Assembly: GCA_900473915.1 (NCBI GenBank)
Contig: UCNG01000002.1
Coordinates: forward strand, 213,718 to 277,717
DNA: 64,000 nt
Source: Hyphomicrobiales bacterium
Lineage (GTDB): Bacteria; Pseudomonadota; Alphaproteobacteria; Rhizobiales; Rhizobiaceae
Direction of reading: 5' to 3'
The first letter of the stretch is position 1. Every line of letters begins with the position of its first letter. Shown piece after piece: positions 27,874-36,835 of the stretch. Position numbers and translations under genes: made by a program. Below the pieces are notes generated by a model. That model worked only from the letters and a program-made list of their open reading frames with translations, was not told the DNA's origin and ran no database searches.

Positions 27874-29151
27874 ATGAATATCCAGACCGCCCCAGCTTCC
27901 AAGCCGCGAACGCCGGCTGAAAGCGCGCTGATCGACAGCTTTGCCGACCGTATGGGCGACCTGCCGGGCAATGGAGATGTTGTCGTTGCACGTGATGCGG
28001 CGCTTGAATCGCTCAAGGAAAACGGCATTCCGTCACGCCGCGTCGAAAGCTGGCACTACACGGATTTCCGTACGCTTCTGAAAGGCGTGGCTCCCTTCGA
28101 CACTTCAGCGGGAACGCAGGCGTTGCCTGCGCTCATCGCAGGGTCGTCGATCGTTGCCGCAAGCAATGGCGTTGCGCTTGGTGCGAATGCGCCGGAAGGC
28201 GTGTCGCTGACGCCAGTCCGCGAAGCGCTGGCTGATGGCTCGCTCGTCACCCAGCTTCGGTCGCGCGGCTTCGACGATACGATCGGCCAGATCAATGCTG
28301 CCTATGTCAGCGATGGCTGGATGGTTTCGATTGCCGATGGCACCGAACTGGTGGCTCCGCTGGAGCTCCAGAATATCCAGAAGGCCGGACAGGGACACAC
28401 ACGTTTCCCGGTTCGCATTGGAGCTAATGTCAAGGCGACCATCGTGGAACGCCAGAATGGCGGCGAAGGCGATGCCTTCTCCACGTCTGTCAACCACGTG
28501 ACCGTTGGTGACGGCGCCGAGATTCTCTGGGTTATCCTGCGTGATTTCGGTCAGGCAACGCAGCTTTCGCAGTTCAATGCGACGATGGGCAAGGGCTCCC
28601 GCCTGACGCTTTACGTCATCAATGCGGGCGGCAAGCTGGTCCGTCAGGAAGTACACGTCAACGTTGCCGGAGAAGATTCCGACTTCGAACTTCGCGGCCT
28701 CAATCTGCTGGCTGACGACAGCCATACTGACGTCACCATGACGGTGGGCCATCTGGTGGAGAACACCCGTTCGACCGAAATCGTCCGCAATGTGGTCAAG
28801 GACCGTGCGCGCGGTGTCTTTCAGGGCATGATCCGCGTTGCGCAGATCGCTCAGAAGACCGATGCCCGCATGGCCTGCAACACGTTGCTGCTATCGGACG
28901 ATGGCGAATTCGATGCCAAGCCGGAACTCGAAATCTTCGCGGATGATGTGGCCTGCGGCCATGGCGCGACGGTTACGGAACTGTCGAAGGACTATCTGTT
29001 CTATCTGATGGCCCGCGGTATTCCGGAAAACGAGGCTCGTGGCCTGCTGATCAAGGCTTTCATCGCCGAGATTATCGAAGAGCTGGAAGACGAAACGCTG
29101 GTTGAGGCACTGGAAGAAGTGCTGTCCAACTGGCTCGCCAGCCATGCCTGA
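27874..29151 (+). CDS. sufD: Fe-S assembly protein SufD
   Basis: SufB paralogue (425 residues) that partners SufB and SufC, helping iron entry into the cluster scaffold. The N-terminal helical part contains RRVESWHYTDFR, a family mark; the core is a right-handed beta-helix, and the end DYLFYLMARGIPENEARGLL closely parallels SufB. GGAGG stands before the ATG. A hairpin follows its stop before sufS. Confidence 0.96.
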   Translation: MNIQTAPASKPRTPAESALIDSFADRMGDLPGNGDVVVARDAALESLKENGIPSRRVESWHYTDFRTLLKGVAPFDTSAGTQALPALIAGSSIVAASNGVALGANAPEGVSLTPVREALADGSLVTQLRSRGFDDTIGQINAAYVSDGWMVSIADGTELVAPLELQNIQKAGQGHTRFPVRIGANVKATIVERQNGGEGDAFSTSVNHVTVGDGAEILWVILRDFGQATQLSQFNATMGKGSRLTLYVINAGGKLVRQEVHVNVAGEDSDFELRGLNLLADDSHTDVTMTVGHLVENTRSTEIVRNVVKDRARGVFQGMIRVAQIAQKTDARMACNTLLLSDDGEFDAKPELEIFADDVACGHGATVTELSKDYLFYLMARGIPENEARGLLIKAFIAEIIEELEDETLVEALEEVLSNWLASHA

Positions 29152-29158
29152 TTGATTG

Positions 29159-29189
29159 AGGCGGAGCGTTTGAATGCGCTCCGCCTTTT
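29159..29189 (+). terminator. Hairpin between sufD and sufS (attenuator or stabiliser)
   Basis: AGGCGGAGCG (29159-29168) pairs perfectly with CGCTCCGCCT (29177-29186) and is followed by TTTTC. It starts 8 bases after the sufD stop. It has the shape of an intrinsic terminator inside an operon, so it may lower sufS expression relative to sufBCD or protect the upstream mRNA end. Confidence 0.65.
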
Positions 29190-29216
29190 CCTGCCGGAAC
29201 GGCAAGAGGAACGATC

Positions 29217-30461
29217 ATGGACCAGAAGAATCCGCTGATTGCGGCTTATGACGTCGAGGCGATCCGCCGGGACTTTCCGATTCTTTCGCGAGAAGTGCAC
29301 GGCAAGCCGCTCGTCTATCTCGACAATGGCGCATCGGCACAGAAGCCACAGAGCGTCATCGACGCGGTTACTCACGCTTATTCCAACGAATATGCCAATG
29401 TTCATCGCGGCCTGCATTTCCTGTCGAATGCGGCAACGGACGCTTATGAAAAATCGCGCGAGACGGTGCGCCGCTTCCTGAACGCCGGTTCGGTCGACGA
29501 AATCGTCTTCACGAAGAATGCGACAGAGGCGATCAACACTGTCGCCTATGGCTATGGTATGCCGCATATCGGTGAGGGGGATGAAATCCTCCTGTCGATC
29601 ATGGAGCATCACTCCAACATCGTGCCGTGGCATTTCATCCGTGAAAGGCAGGGCGCGAAGCTCGTCTTCGCGCCGGTGGACGATGAAGGCATCTTCCATA
29701 TCGAAGAATTCGAGAAGCGCCTGACGGAGCGGACCAAGCTTGTCGCGATCACGCATATGTCGAATGCGCTTGGAACGGTGACGCCGATCAAGAAGATTGT
29801 TGAACTTGCCCATGCGCGCGGCATTCCGGTGCTGGTCGATGGCAGTCAGGGCGCTGTGCACCTGCCTGTCGATGTGCAGGATCTGGGCTGCGATTGGTAT
29901 GTTTTTACCGGCCACAAGGTCTACGGCCCATCCGGCATCGGCGTGCTCTATGGTCGCGCGGAAATGCTGGAAAAGATGCGGCCCTTCCAGGGCGGCGGTG
30001 AAATGATTGAGGAGGTGACGGAAGAAAACGTCACCTATAATCATCCGCCGCACCGTTTCGAGGCCGGTACGCCGCCAATCGTTCAGGCGATTGGGCTGGG
30101 TGCTGCACTTGAATATATGGAAAAGATCGGCCGTCACGCGATCCTCGCCCATGAGGAAGACCTGCGCGATTATGCGCATGAACAGCTCGGACGCATCAAC
30201 AGCTTGCGCATTTTCGGCAATGCGCCGGGCAAGGGAGCGATCATTTCTTTCGCGCTCGAGGGAATTCATGCCCATGACGTGTCGATGGTGATCGACCGCG
30301 CCGGGGTTGCGGTTCGTGCGGGAACGCATTGTGCGCAGCCGCTCTTGAAACGCTTCGGCGTCACCTCTACATGCCGTGCATCCTTCGCCCTGTATAATAC
30401 CCGCGCTGAAGTGGATGCATTGGCGGAAGCCTTGGAAAAGGCAAGGAAGTTTTTCGGATGA
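29217..30461 (+). CDS. sufS: SufS-type cysteine desulfurase
   Basis: Group II cysteine desulfurase (414 residues) giving sulfur to SufBCD. The PLP lysine is in FTGHKVYGPSG (about 227-237); the catalytic Cys is in the rigid RAGTHCAQPL loop (about 360). This loop separates it from the NifS-type enzyme at 24093. Its ATG follows AAGAGGAACG. Its TGA overlaps the ATG of the DUF59 gene (ATGA), so the two are translationally coupled. Confidence 0.96.
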   Translation: MDQKNPLIAAYDVEAIRRDFPILSREVHGKPLVYLDNGASAQKPQSVIDAVTHAYSNEYANVHRGLHFLSNAATDAYEKSRETVRRFLNAGSVDEIVFTKNATEAINTVAYGYGMPHIGEGDEILLSIMEHHSNIVPWHFIRERQGAKLVFAPVDDEGIFHIEEFEKRLTERTKLVAITHMSNALGTVTPIKKIVELAHARGIPVLVDGSQGAVHLPVDVQDLGCDWYVFTGHKVYGPSGIGVLYGRAEMLEKMRPFQGGGEMIEEVTEENVTYNHPPHRFEAGTPPIVQAIGLGAALEYMEKIGRHAILAHEEDLRDYAHEQLGRINSLRIFGNAPGKGAIISFALEGIHAHDVSMVIDRAGVAVRAGTHCAQPLLKRFGVTSTCRASFALYNTRAEVDALAEALEKARKFFG

Positions 30462-30868
30462 CCGATATGGAACAGAAAGTTCAGGACAAAGCCGATACAG
30501 AGGTTGCGGAACAGACCGCAGCCGGTTCGGTATTTTCGGCGTCTGCCATCCCGCAGGAAGAACTTCTGCGCATGACGGATGACATCATCGCGGCGTTGAA
30601 GACGGTATATGATCCCGAGATTCCAGCCGATATTTACGAACTCGGTCTTGTCTACAAGATCGATATTGAAGACGATCGCACTGTGAAAATCGAAATGACA
30701 TTGACTGCACCCGGCTGCCCTGTTGCGGGCGAGATGCCGGGCTGGGTAGAGAACGCGGTCGGTGCGGTTGAAGGCGTTTCGATGGTGGAAGTTACGATGA
30801 CGTTCGATCCGCCATGGACGCCGGATCGTATGTCCGAAGAAGCGCAAGTAGCTGTCGGCTGGTATTGA
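30458..30868 (+). CDS. SUF-associated DUF59 protein (SufT-like)
   Basis: A 136-residue protein with a MIP18/DUF59 domain, found in many suf operons and implicated in Fe-S cluster maturation or delivery. A variable, charged N-terminus (1-45) precedes the domain: TVYDPEIPADIYELGLVY (about 47-64) carries the family DPE motif, and TLTAPGCPVAG has the conserved Cys. Last gene of the operon, overlapping sufS by four bases and followed by a terminator. Confidence 0.92.
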   Translation: MTDMEQKVQDKADTEVAEQTAAGSVFSASAIPQEELLRMTDDIIAALKTVYDPEIPADIYELGLVYKIDIEDDRTVKIEMTLTAPGCPVAGEMPGWVENAVGAVEGVSMVEVTMTFDPPWTPDRMSEEAQVAVGWY

Positions 30869-30879
30869 TCAATCCATGT

Positions 30880-30906
30880 AAATGCGGCTCTTCGGGCCGC
30901 ATTTTT
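30880..30906 (+). terminator. Intrinsic terminator of the suf operon
   Basis: AAATGCGGC and GCCGCATTT around a CTCTTCGG loop, followed by T-run; 12 bases after the DUF59 stop. Confidence 0.9.
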
Positions 30907-31040
30907 GATTCTCGCTAAATGCGCCATCCATGATTTACCCGAATCCCTGCAATCTTCTGGAAATCCGGTCAATGAGTTGCGGACTAGACCAGACCATCGC
31001 GTCAGGCTATTACGCTAGTTCTTTGTTTTTTGGATGATTT

Positions 31041-31116
<76 letters not shown>

Positions 31117-31268
31117 ACTCGCGTCCGATTAGCACAAATGCAGCGACTGTAAAACGAAAATTCATCGCCAGCAGGTCATGGCAACCGGGTTTTTCATGTG
31201 ATAGCCAATAGCGAGTTGGGGAAATAGTGGCAACCTTGTCAAGGTGGGCCGGATTCGGGACTGTTACT

Positions 31269-32042
31269 ATGGAAGATAAATCGCTCGCGCTTCATTTTCT
31301 GTCATCAGGAACCGAAGAATCACTTGTTGCCCAAAAGGAACTCGTAGCCCGTTATGGTCATGTGGCCGCCGAAGATGCTGATATCATCGTCGCGCTTGGC
31401 GGTGACGGAACAATGCTGCAGGCGCTTCGCGATTTCATGAACAGTGGCAAGCCGATTTACGGAATGAACCGCGGTTCGGTCGGCTTTCTGATGAATGAAT
31501 TCAGCGTGGACGATCTTCCCGAACGCATTCTTGCCGCACAGATGGAAACCATTCGCCCGCTTGTCATGGTCGCGGAAACGGAATCCGGTCAATCGTTCGA
31601 AGCCCTGGCGATCAACGAAGTTTCCTTGTTCCGTCAATCCTATCAGGCTGCCAAGGTCAGGATAACAATCGACGGCAAGGTGCGGCTGGATGAACTTGTT
31701 TGCGATGGCGTTATGGTGGCGACGCCCGCAGGTTCCACCGCTTACAATCTCTCAGCGCAGGGACCCATTCTGCCGCTTGAGGCGCCGCTTCTGGCGCTGA
31801 CCCCGGTCAGCCCGTTTCGCCCGCGTCGATGGGGTGGGGCGCTGTTGCCCAAGCACGTGACTGTTCGCATGGATCTGCTGGAAACCGAAAAGCGTCCCGT
31901 CAACGCGGTCGCCGACAACAATGAAGTCAAATCGGTCCGCTCCGTCACGGTGCGGGAAGCGCCGAACAGCCAGGTCGCCATTCTATTTGATCGAAACCAT
32001 TCATGGGATGAACGCATCCTCACGGAACAGTTCAGGCATTAG
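31269..32042 (+). CDS. nadK: NAD kinase
   Basis: Phosphorylates NAD to NADP, the only route to NADP. 257 residues from the ATG at 31269, the short form common in Brucella relatives; a GTG at 31227 would add 14 residues. The GGDGTML loop (about 40-46) contains the catalytic Asp, [10 protein letters not shown] holds the NE/D-type NAD contact, and [15 protein letters not shown] (about 158-172) is the conserved glycine-rich core. No strong ribosome site is visible for either start. Divergent from tRNA-Thr. Confidence 0.93.
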   Translation: MEDKSLALHFLSSGTEESLVAQKELVARYGHVAAEDADIIVALGGDGTMLQALRDFMNSGKPIYGMNRGSVGFLMNEFSVDDLPERILAAQMETIRPLVMVAETESGQSFEALAINEVSLFRQSYQAAKVRITIDGKVRLDELVCDGVMVATPAGSTAYNLSAQGPILPLEAPLLALTPVSPFRPRRWGGALLPKHVTVRMDLLETEKRPVNAVADNNEVKSVRSVTVREAPNSQVAILFDRNHSWDERILTEQFRH

Positions 32043-32339
32043 GCTCAGCAAAAGGGTGTGCGGCTTGAGCAGTGCCGATTGCTTTTTAGCTTTTGATAAT
32101 TTGAATAAATTTGTTCATGTTCCACGTTGATTTCGATCGCAACAGCATGTTTGAAGCAATTTAATATCTTTCGATGGTATTTTAGTTGACTTTTGCACGC
32201 TGTGGACGTAGGCGATGCTGCAAGAAAACGCATTTTGCGTTGCAGACGCCTTATTCTGCCTTGGTTCCTGCGCCCGATGACGCGGCTGCAACGACAGGAT
32301 GGGTGGAAATCACTTCCAAACCAGAGAGCTGCGCCTCCA
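32043..32339. other. AT-rich intergenic region before the DEAD-box helicase gene
   Basis: No gene is seen. The first 150 bases are markedly AT-rich for this genome, then a TTGACT at about 32184 gives a weak promoter hint without a matching -10. A long leader would fit a cold-induced helicase, but this is inference. Confidence 0.35.
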
Positions 32340-33791
32340 TTGACGACATTTGCCGAACTCGGTCTTTCCCCGAAAGTGATCGCCGCTGTAGACGCGGCGG
32401 GATATACTGCGCCTACACCCATTCAGGCAGGAGCCATTCCTCCAGCCCTTGAACGCAAGGACGTTCTCGGTATCGCGCAGACGGGAACCGGCAAGACTGC
32501 GTCTTTCGTGCTGCCAATGCTGACGCTTCTGGAAAAGGGCAGGGCGCGGGCTCGTATGCCGCGCACGCTCATTCTGGAACCGACCCGGGAACTGGCTGCT
32601 CAGGTCGAGGAAAATTTCACCAAATATGGTATCAATCATCGGCTGAATGTGGCGCTTCTGATAGGCGGCGTTTCGTTTGACGAACAGGAACGCAAGCTTG
32701 AGCGCGGCGCAGATGTGCTCATCGCTACGCCTGGTCGTCTGCTCGATCATTTCGAGCGCGGCAAGCTGCTCCTGACCGGCGTTGAAATTCTCGTCATCGA
32801 CGAGGCGGATCGCATGCTGGACATGGGCTTCATTCCGGACATCGAGCGTATCTGCAAGCTCATCCCGTTCACGCGTCAGACACTTTTCTTCTCGGCCACC
32901 ATGCCGCCGGAAATCACCAAGCTGACCGAACAGTTCCTGCATTCCCCCACGCGCGTCGAGGTTGCAAAGGCTTCCTCCACGGCCAAGACCGTGACCCAGC
33001 GTCTGGTGAAATCCAGCAAGAAGGATTGGGACAAGCGCGCCGTGCTGCGTGACCTTATCCGCGCGGAAGGCGATACGCTCAAGAACGCGATCATCTTTTG
33101 CAACCGCAAGAAGGATGTGTCGGAGCTGTTCCGCTCGCTGACGCGGCACGAATTCAATGCTGGCGCTCTTCATGGCGACATGGACCAGCGCGCCCGCATG
33201 ACCATGCTGTCGAACTTCAAGGACGGCAAGTTGCAGCTGCTGGTCGCTTCCGACGTAGCTGCTCGCGGTCTCGACATTCCCGATGTGAGCCACGTTTTCA
33301 ATTTTGATATCCCGATTCATTCTGAAGACTATGTCCACCGCATTGGCCGTACGGGCCGCGCGGGACGCTCCGGCAAGGCTTTCACCATCGTAACGCCTTC
33401 GGATACGAAATATCTGGCTGCGATCGAAGACATGATAGGCGAAAAGATAGAATGGCTTGACGGTGACCTGTCGACGCTCCCACCTTCCGACGAGGCGGAC
33501 GAGCGCAAGGGCAAGAATGCGCGCGGCAAGGGCAAGGATGCAAAGGGCAAGGACAAGCCGAAAGACAAGGCGAAGACCAAGCCTGCCGAAGTTCTCGATC
33601 CTGCCGAACAGCCGCAGCCGGTAATAGAAGCCAGTGATCGTCGCGATGCGATCCGCGCTTCAAATGATGAACGCCGCGGCAAGCCGCAGCACGAACATAA
33701 GCGCCGTCGTGATCGTGATGATGATGGTCCGACACCAGTTGGCTTTGGCAACGACATTCCGGCATTCATGCTGATTCCGACTGGAATCTGA
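32340..33791 (+). CDS. DEAD-box ATP-dependent RNA helicase
   Basis: A 483-residue RNA unwinding enzyme of the RhlE/DeaD kind, for ribosome assembly or mRNA decay. Q motif (FAELGLSPKV and PTPIQAGAIP), motif I AQTGTGKT, motif II DEADR, motif III SAT, motif VI HRIGRTGRAG are intact. The C-terminal tail (about 385-450) is lysine-rich and disordered (KGKNARGKGKDAKGK). The start chosen is TTG at 32340, where the Q motif begins in relatives (TTFAELG), with GAGAG eleven bases upstream. ATG at 32277 is the alternative and would add 21 unmatched residues. Confidence 0.9.
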   Translation: MTTFAELGLSPKVIAAVDAAGYTAPTPIQAGAIPPALERKDVLGIAQTGTGKTASFVLPMLTLLEKGRARARMPRTLILEPTRELAAQVEENFTKYGINHRLNVALLIGGVSFDEQERKLERGADVLIATPGRLLDHFERGKLLLTGVEILVIDEADRMLDMGFIPDIERICKLIPFTRQTLFFSATMPPEITKLTEQFLHSPTRVEVAKASSTAKTVTQRLVKSSKKDWDKRAVLRDLIRAEGDTLKNAIIFCNRKKDVSELFRSLTRHEFNAGALHGDMDQRARMTMLSNFKDGKLQLLVASDVAARGLDIPDVSHVFNFDIPIHSEDYVHRIGRTGRAGRSGKAFTIVTPSDTKYLAAIEDMIGEKIEWLDGDLSTLPPSDEADERKGKNARGKGKDAKGKDKPKDKAKTKPAEVLDPAEQPQPVIEASDRRDAIRASNDERRGKPQHEHKRRRDRDDDGPTPVGFGNDIPAFMLIPTGI

Positions 33792-33812
33792 CAGAAGCAG
33801 TACAGAAATGGT

Positions 33813-34184
33813 TCAATCGGCTGCAAGCTGACGCTTCGCAGCCGATTTCTTTTTTGGCTTGTTTTTCTCGCTACGCAAAGCGGCGTCATAGGCGAGGCGC
33901 GCCCAGCGCGTCATGACTTCCGGATCGTCGAAAGCTTCACTCGGCACACTCCAGTAAGGCATGGCTATTGGATCGCCGCCTTTGCGTCCTTCATAGGTCC
34001 ACTGGATCGCGCCAGCTTCTACGAACTCCGGAATGGTGACGTTGTCGGCCTTGAAGAGAAGCTCGTCGCGAACGACGAGCGCAAAAATGACGCCTTGATG
34101 ATAAATGCCCTTGCCGCCGAACATACGGCGGATGCTGATGGGGCCGAAGTCCTGCAGTAAATCGCGAAGAGCTTCGTCATCCAT
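33813..34184 (-). CDS. TfoX/Sxy N-terminal domain protein
   Basis: A 123-residue protein with the TfoX_N domain (RRMFGGKGIYHQGVIFALV, about 19-37, the family signature). In gammaproteobacteria TfoX switches on competence; in alphaproteobacteria such one-domain proteins are common and of unknown role, and the Sxy C-terminal domain is absent here. The end is very basic (NKPKKKSAAKRQ). It lies 24 bp downstream of the A-type Fe-S carrier gene on the same strand, so they may form an operon. Confidence 0.9.
   Translation of the reverse strand: MDDEALRDLLQDFGPISIRRMFGGKGIYHQGVIFALVVRDELLFKADNVTIPEFVEAGAIQWTYEGRKGGDPIAMPYWSVPSEAFDDPEVMTRWARLAYDAALRSEKNKPKKKSAAKRQLAAD
33815..33854. terminator. Terminator between the helicase and the TfoX-N gene
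   Basis: AATCGGCTGC (33815-33824) pairs with GCAGCCGATT (33838-33847), followed by TCTTTTTT on the plus strand. It overlaps the last codons of the convergent TfoX-N gene. Confidence 0.75.
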
Positions 34185-34208
34185 TGGCTGGTGGACCTTT
34201 GTGTTGGT

Positions 34209-34589
34209 TCAGGCTGCGCCCTGCATCTGGCGGAGGCTTTCAGGGGAGGCGGCTTTGATTTCAACGGATTCGCCGCAGCCGCAAGCCGAGGTCTGGTTCG
34301 GGTTGTTGAAGACAAAACCCGTGCGCAGCGTCGTCACTTCGAAATCCATCTGGGTGCCAAGCAGGAAAAGAACCGCTTCAGGCGCGATAAAAACCCTGGC
34401 CCCGTCCTTCTCGATCACATCGTCGCCCGGCTTGGCTTCGGTGACCAGGTCGATGGTATATTCCATCCCGGCACAGCCGCCTTTTTTCACGCCCACCCGG
34501 ATACCAAGCGCGCCATCCCGCGATGCGATGATCTCGCGAACGCGATCAGCTGCCTTGTCTGTTAGCGTCATGACTGCGAAACGGCCCAT
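34209..34589 (-). CDS. A-type Fe-S carrier (HesB/IscA/SufA/ErpA family)
   Basis: A 126-residue cluster carrier protein. The three cluster-binding cysteines are visible: KKGGCAGMEY and SACGCGES. The start at 34589 (MGRFAVMTLTDKA) has GGAAGAGAG before it; the frame is open upstream to 34676 without family sequence. It is separated from the suf operon by tRNA-Thr, nadK and the helicase and is on the opposite strand, which differs from relatives where sufA closes the operon. Whether it is SufA or ErpA cannot be told. Confidence 0.9.
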   Translation of the reverse strand: MGRFAVMTLTDKAADRVREIIASRDGALGIRVGVKKGGCAGMEYTIDLVTEAKPGDDVIEKDGARVFIAPEAVLFLLGTQMDFEVTTLRTGFVFNNPNQTSACGCGESVEIKAASPESLRQMQGAA

Positions 34590-34776
34590 ATTCTCTCTTC
34601 CGGTACGGTGCTGGCATATGGACGGAGAATCGTCCAATCTCGTCGCAACAAGCTGAGTTTCCTCTGCGATTGCCACGTTTTCACTATAGTTAGTGTTGTA
34701 ACATCTTTACTGCAATACACCAAATCGGGAGCGTGTCAGGCGCTTCACAAAAGTTTGCTAGGAAGAGGAGAAGCGA

Positions 34777-35400
34777 ATGTCAGACGACCGAATGAAACCT
34801 CTCATGCTGGCTGCTGTAATCGGCCTTCTTTCAGCCGGAGGGGCATGGGCCCAAAATCCCCCTAAAGCCGCGCCTGAGGAAACGCCCAGAAACGTGCAGG
34901 AAAAGCATGACAAGGCTTCCCAGCCGATCGAGGAAACCAAACCTTCCGAGCAGACGCAGGAGGCTGCGGGCGGCGTGACGGTCCCGGACTATCGCGATGA
35001 TCGTTCCACGCCGCAGGCACTGATTGAGTCCTACTACAATGCGGTCAATCGCAAGGAATTTGCCCGCGCTTACGGTTATTATTCCGAGGAGGGACGAGAG
35101 CCCGACTTCAAAACCTTTGTGAAGGGCTATGAAAACACCAAAAGCGTCAAGGTCGCCTTGCGCAAGACCGATCCTGATCCGGGGGCAGGGCAGATTTATT
35201 GGAGCCAGCCTCTGGCTATCGAGGCGGAGACGACAGATGGAAAAAAAGAAGTCTTTACGGGCTGCTATACGATCCATCTCACAAATCCTGCTATGCAGGA
35301 AGAACCGCCTTTCAAGCCTATGCAGATCATGACGGGTTCGCTCACCAAATCACCACTTGAGCTGGAGAAGAGCGTGCCGGAGACCTGTGAGGCACCGTAA
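34777..35400 (+). CDS. Secreted protein of unknown function
   Basis: I do not recognise the family. 207 residues. A signal peptide is clear (KPLMLAAVIGLLSAGGAWAQ, cleavage after about 25). A Pro/Glu/Lys/Gln-rich stretch (about 27-65) is followed by a folded domain (70-205) with STPQALIESYYNAVNRKEFARAYGYYSE, resembling the opening helices of NTF2/SnoaL-like domains, and two cysteines (GCYTI and PETCEAP) that could pair in the periplasm. AGAGGAGAAG precedes the ATG. It stands alone between the Fe-S carrier (divergent) and the HMA gene. Confidence 0.85.
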   Translation: MSDDRMKPLMLAAVIGLLSAGGAWAQNPPKAAPEETPRNVQEKHDKASQPIEETKPSEQTQEAAGGVTVPDYRDDRSTPQALIESYYNAVNRKEFARAYGYYSEEGREPDFKTFVKGYENTKSVKVALRKTDPDPGAGQIYWSQPLAIEAETTDGKKEVFTGCYTIHLTNPAMQEEPPFKPMQIMTGSLTKSPLELEKSVPETCEAP

Positions 35401-35484
35401 GAAGCGACACAAAATAGCTCTTGACCTTGCCACGATGGGAAGCTCCATCTTGTGGTCAGTTCTCAAAAAGGAGTGACCGAGTTG

Positions 35485-35682
35485 ATGAAATTTTCCATTC
35501 CCAAGATGAAGTGCGGTGGCTGTGCAGATAATATTACCGTCGCGCTGCGTGAACTTGATCCGGCAGCGTCAGTCGAAATCGACCTCGAAAACAAGGAGGT
35601 GGAGTTCGGCGGCAAGGTTTCGCGGGATGCCGTGCTTTCGGCGCTGGCAGCAGCAGGTTATCCTGCATCGAATACTCAATAA
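35485..35682 (+). CDS. Small heavy-metal-binding (HMA) protein
   Basis: A 65-residue cytoplasmic CopZ-like metallochaperone domain. The metal site is MKCGGCADN: the CxxC of HMA domains. The betaalphabeta fold continues with ASVEIDLENKEVEF and ends with AALAAAGYPA. The ATG at 35485 (AAGGAGTGACC upstream) gives the typical size; an upstream in-frame GTG would add 11 residues. No copper-exporter ATPase is in the window, so its partner is unknown. Confidence 0.88.
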   Translation: MKFSIPKMKCGGCADNITVALRELDPAASVEIDLENKEVEFGGKVSRDAVLSALAAAGYPASNTQ

Positions 35683-35721
35683 TGTGATTTCTGCGGCGCT
35701 TGTATCCGGGCGCCGCAAAAG

Positions 35722-35765
35722 CTAGAGCGCATCCCGACAGTTGTGAAACGGTTTCGGGATACGTG
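35722..35765 (+). repeat. Palindromic repeat, copy 2 (left half only)
   Basis: CTAGAGCGCATCCCGACAG continues to AAACGGTTTCGGGATACGTGC. ATCCCGA and TCGGGAT pair. It matches the left part of the composite at 39207-39309 but lacks the AAACAAA spacer and right hairpin. It is 40 bases after the HMA stop, the one copy not touching a stop codon. Confidence 0.75.
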
Positions 35766-35783
35766 CTTGCAGGCAGCAATATG

Positions 35784-35816
35784 ATGCCGGGAAGCAAGGC
35801 GCTTTCCGGCATTTTC
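35784..35816 (+). terminator. Intrinsic terminator after the HMA gene
   Basis: ATGCCGGGAAGC pairs with GCTTTCCGGCAT with one mismatch, followed by TTTTC. Confidence 0.7.
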
Positions 35817-36011
35817 ATATCCTGATGCTGTCAACAAACGGTTATCAATGAGCATAAATGCCGCAAATGCTGTGTTTCATTGACTGGACCCGCGATTTTT
35901 GCCACATCAACGGCAAATCTCGTTTATGGTGCTCCGCGTGCGTCCCGAAGGACGCGCGGCGCTCCAATGGCATGAAACATCGCATTCCGCGACAAGGAAG
36001 GGTTTAGGGCT

Positions 36012-36680
36012 ATGGCAGCCGATTTCCAGGATCTTCGCACAAAGATGGTCGACAATCAGATCCGTACGACGGACGTAACCGATCTGGCGGTTATCGATGC
36101 TTTCCTGGCCGTGCCGCGCGAGGCTTTCGTTCCCGCCGCCCGCCAGGTGCTCGCCTATATCGACGAAGACCAGCTCCTTGAAAGCGAAGGCAAGCAGCCT
36201 CGCTACCTTATGGAGCCTTCGCCTTTCGCAAAGCTTGTGCAGCTTGCACGCGTGAAGAAGACGGACGTGGTTCTCGATGTCGGCTGCGGCACCGGCTATT
36301 CCGCGGCTATTCTTTCCAGATTGGCAGGCTCGGTCATCGGTCTGGAAAGTGATTCCGTGTTATCGGCTGCCGCGACGGCCCGTCTGGCTGAATTGGGCTA
36401 TGACAATGTTGTGATCGTTTCAGGTGAGCTGCAGGCTGGCTACCCGTCGGAAGCCCCTTACGATGTGATCGTCATCGAAGGCGCTGTCGATTTCGTTCCG
36501 GACGCATTGCTCGGCCAGCTGAAGGATGGCGGACGCCTTGTTGCCGTCGAAGGTCGCGGAAATGCCGGAGTTGCGCGGATTTATGTCAAGGAAAATGGTG
36601 TTGCATCGGGGCGCGGTGTGTTCAACACTGCGGTCCGTCCGCTTCCGGGATTCGAACGGGTTCCGCAGTTCGAATTTTAA
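36012..36680 (+). CDS. pcm: Protein-L-isoaspartate O-methyltransferase family protein
   Basis: A 222-residue SAM-dependent methyltransferase of the PCMT family, which repairs isoaspartyl residues in damaged proteins. SAM motif I reads VVLDVGCGTGYS (about 88-99). The N-terminus is family-typical (MVDNQIRTTDVTD, VPREAFVP). Gene order pcm-tolC is frequent in Rhizobiales. The distance of 150 bp to tolC with two inverted repeats suggests tolC has its own promoter. Confidence 0.9.
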   Translation: MAADFQDLRTKMVDNQIRTTDVTDLAVIDAFLAVPREAFVPAARQVLAYIDEDQLLESEGKQPRYLMEPSPFAKLVQLARVKKTDVVLDVGCGTGYSAAILSRLAGSVIGLESDSVLSAAATARLAELGYDNVVIVSGELQAGYPSEAPYDVIVIEGAVDFVPDALLGQLKDGGRLVAVEGRGNAGVARIYVKENGVASGRGVFNTAVRPLPGFERVPQFEF

Positions 36681-36750
36681 TTTTAGCGGATGGTACAATT
36701 CTGCAACGCTACGAAATTTGTTTGTGCAAGCTCTGGCGGGGGCAATGGAA

Positions 36751-36798
36751 ATAACCGAATTTAGAGGTTATTAGGATTTGCCCGAACCAATCGGTTCG
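36751..36798. promoter_or_regulatory. Two inverted repeats upstream of tolC
   Basis: ATAACC-N9-GGTTAT at 36751-36771 and CGAACC-AATC-GGTTCG at 36783-36798, each with perfect six-base arms. They share the core AACC...GGTT and lie 37-85 bases before the likely tolC start, a position fitting operators of a dimeric regulator. Confidence 0.5.
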
Positions 36799-36835
36799 AT
36801 AGTTGGATTCGTTTGTTCTTATAATGAGGTACCCG

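Noticed and set aside
31227-31268. GTG start for nadK adding 14 residues
   Set aside because: The ATG at 31269 gives the length known for short-form NAD kinases, and the extra residues have no family match; kept only as an alternative.
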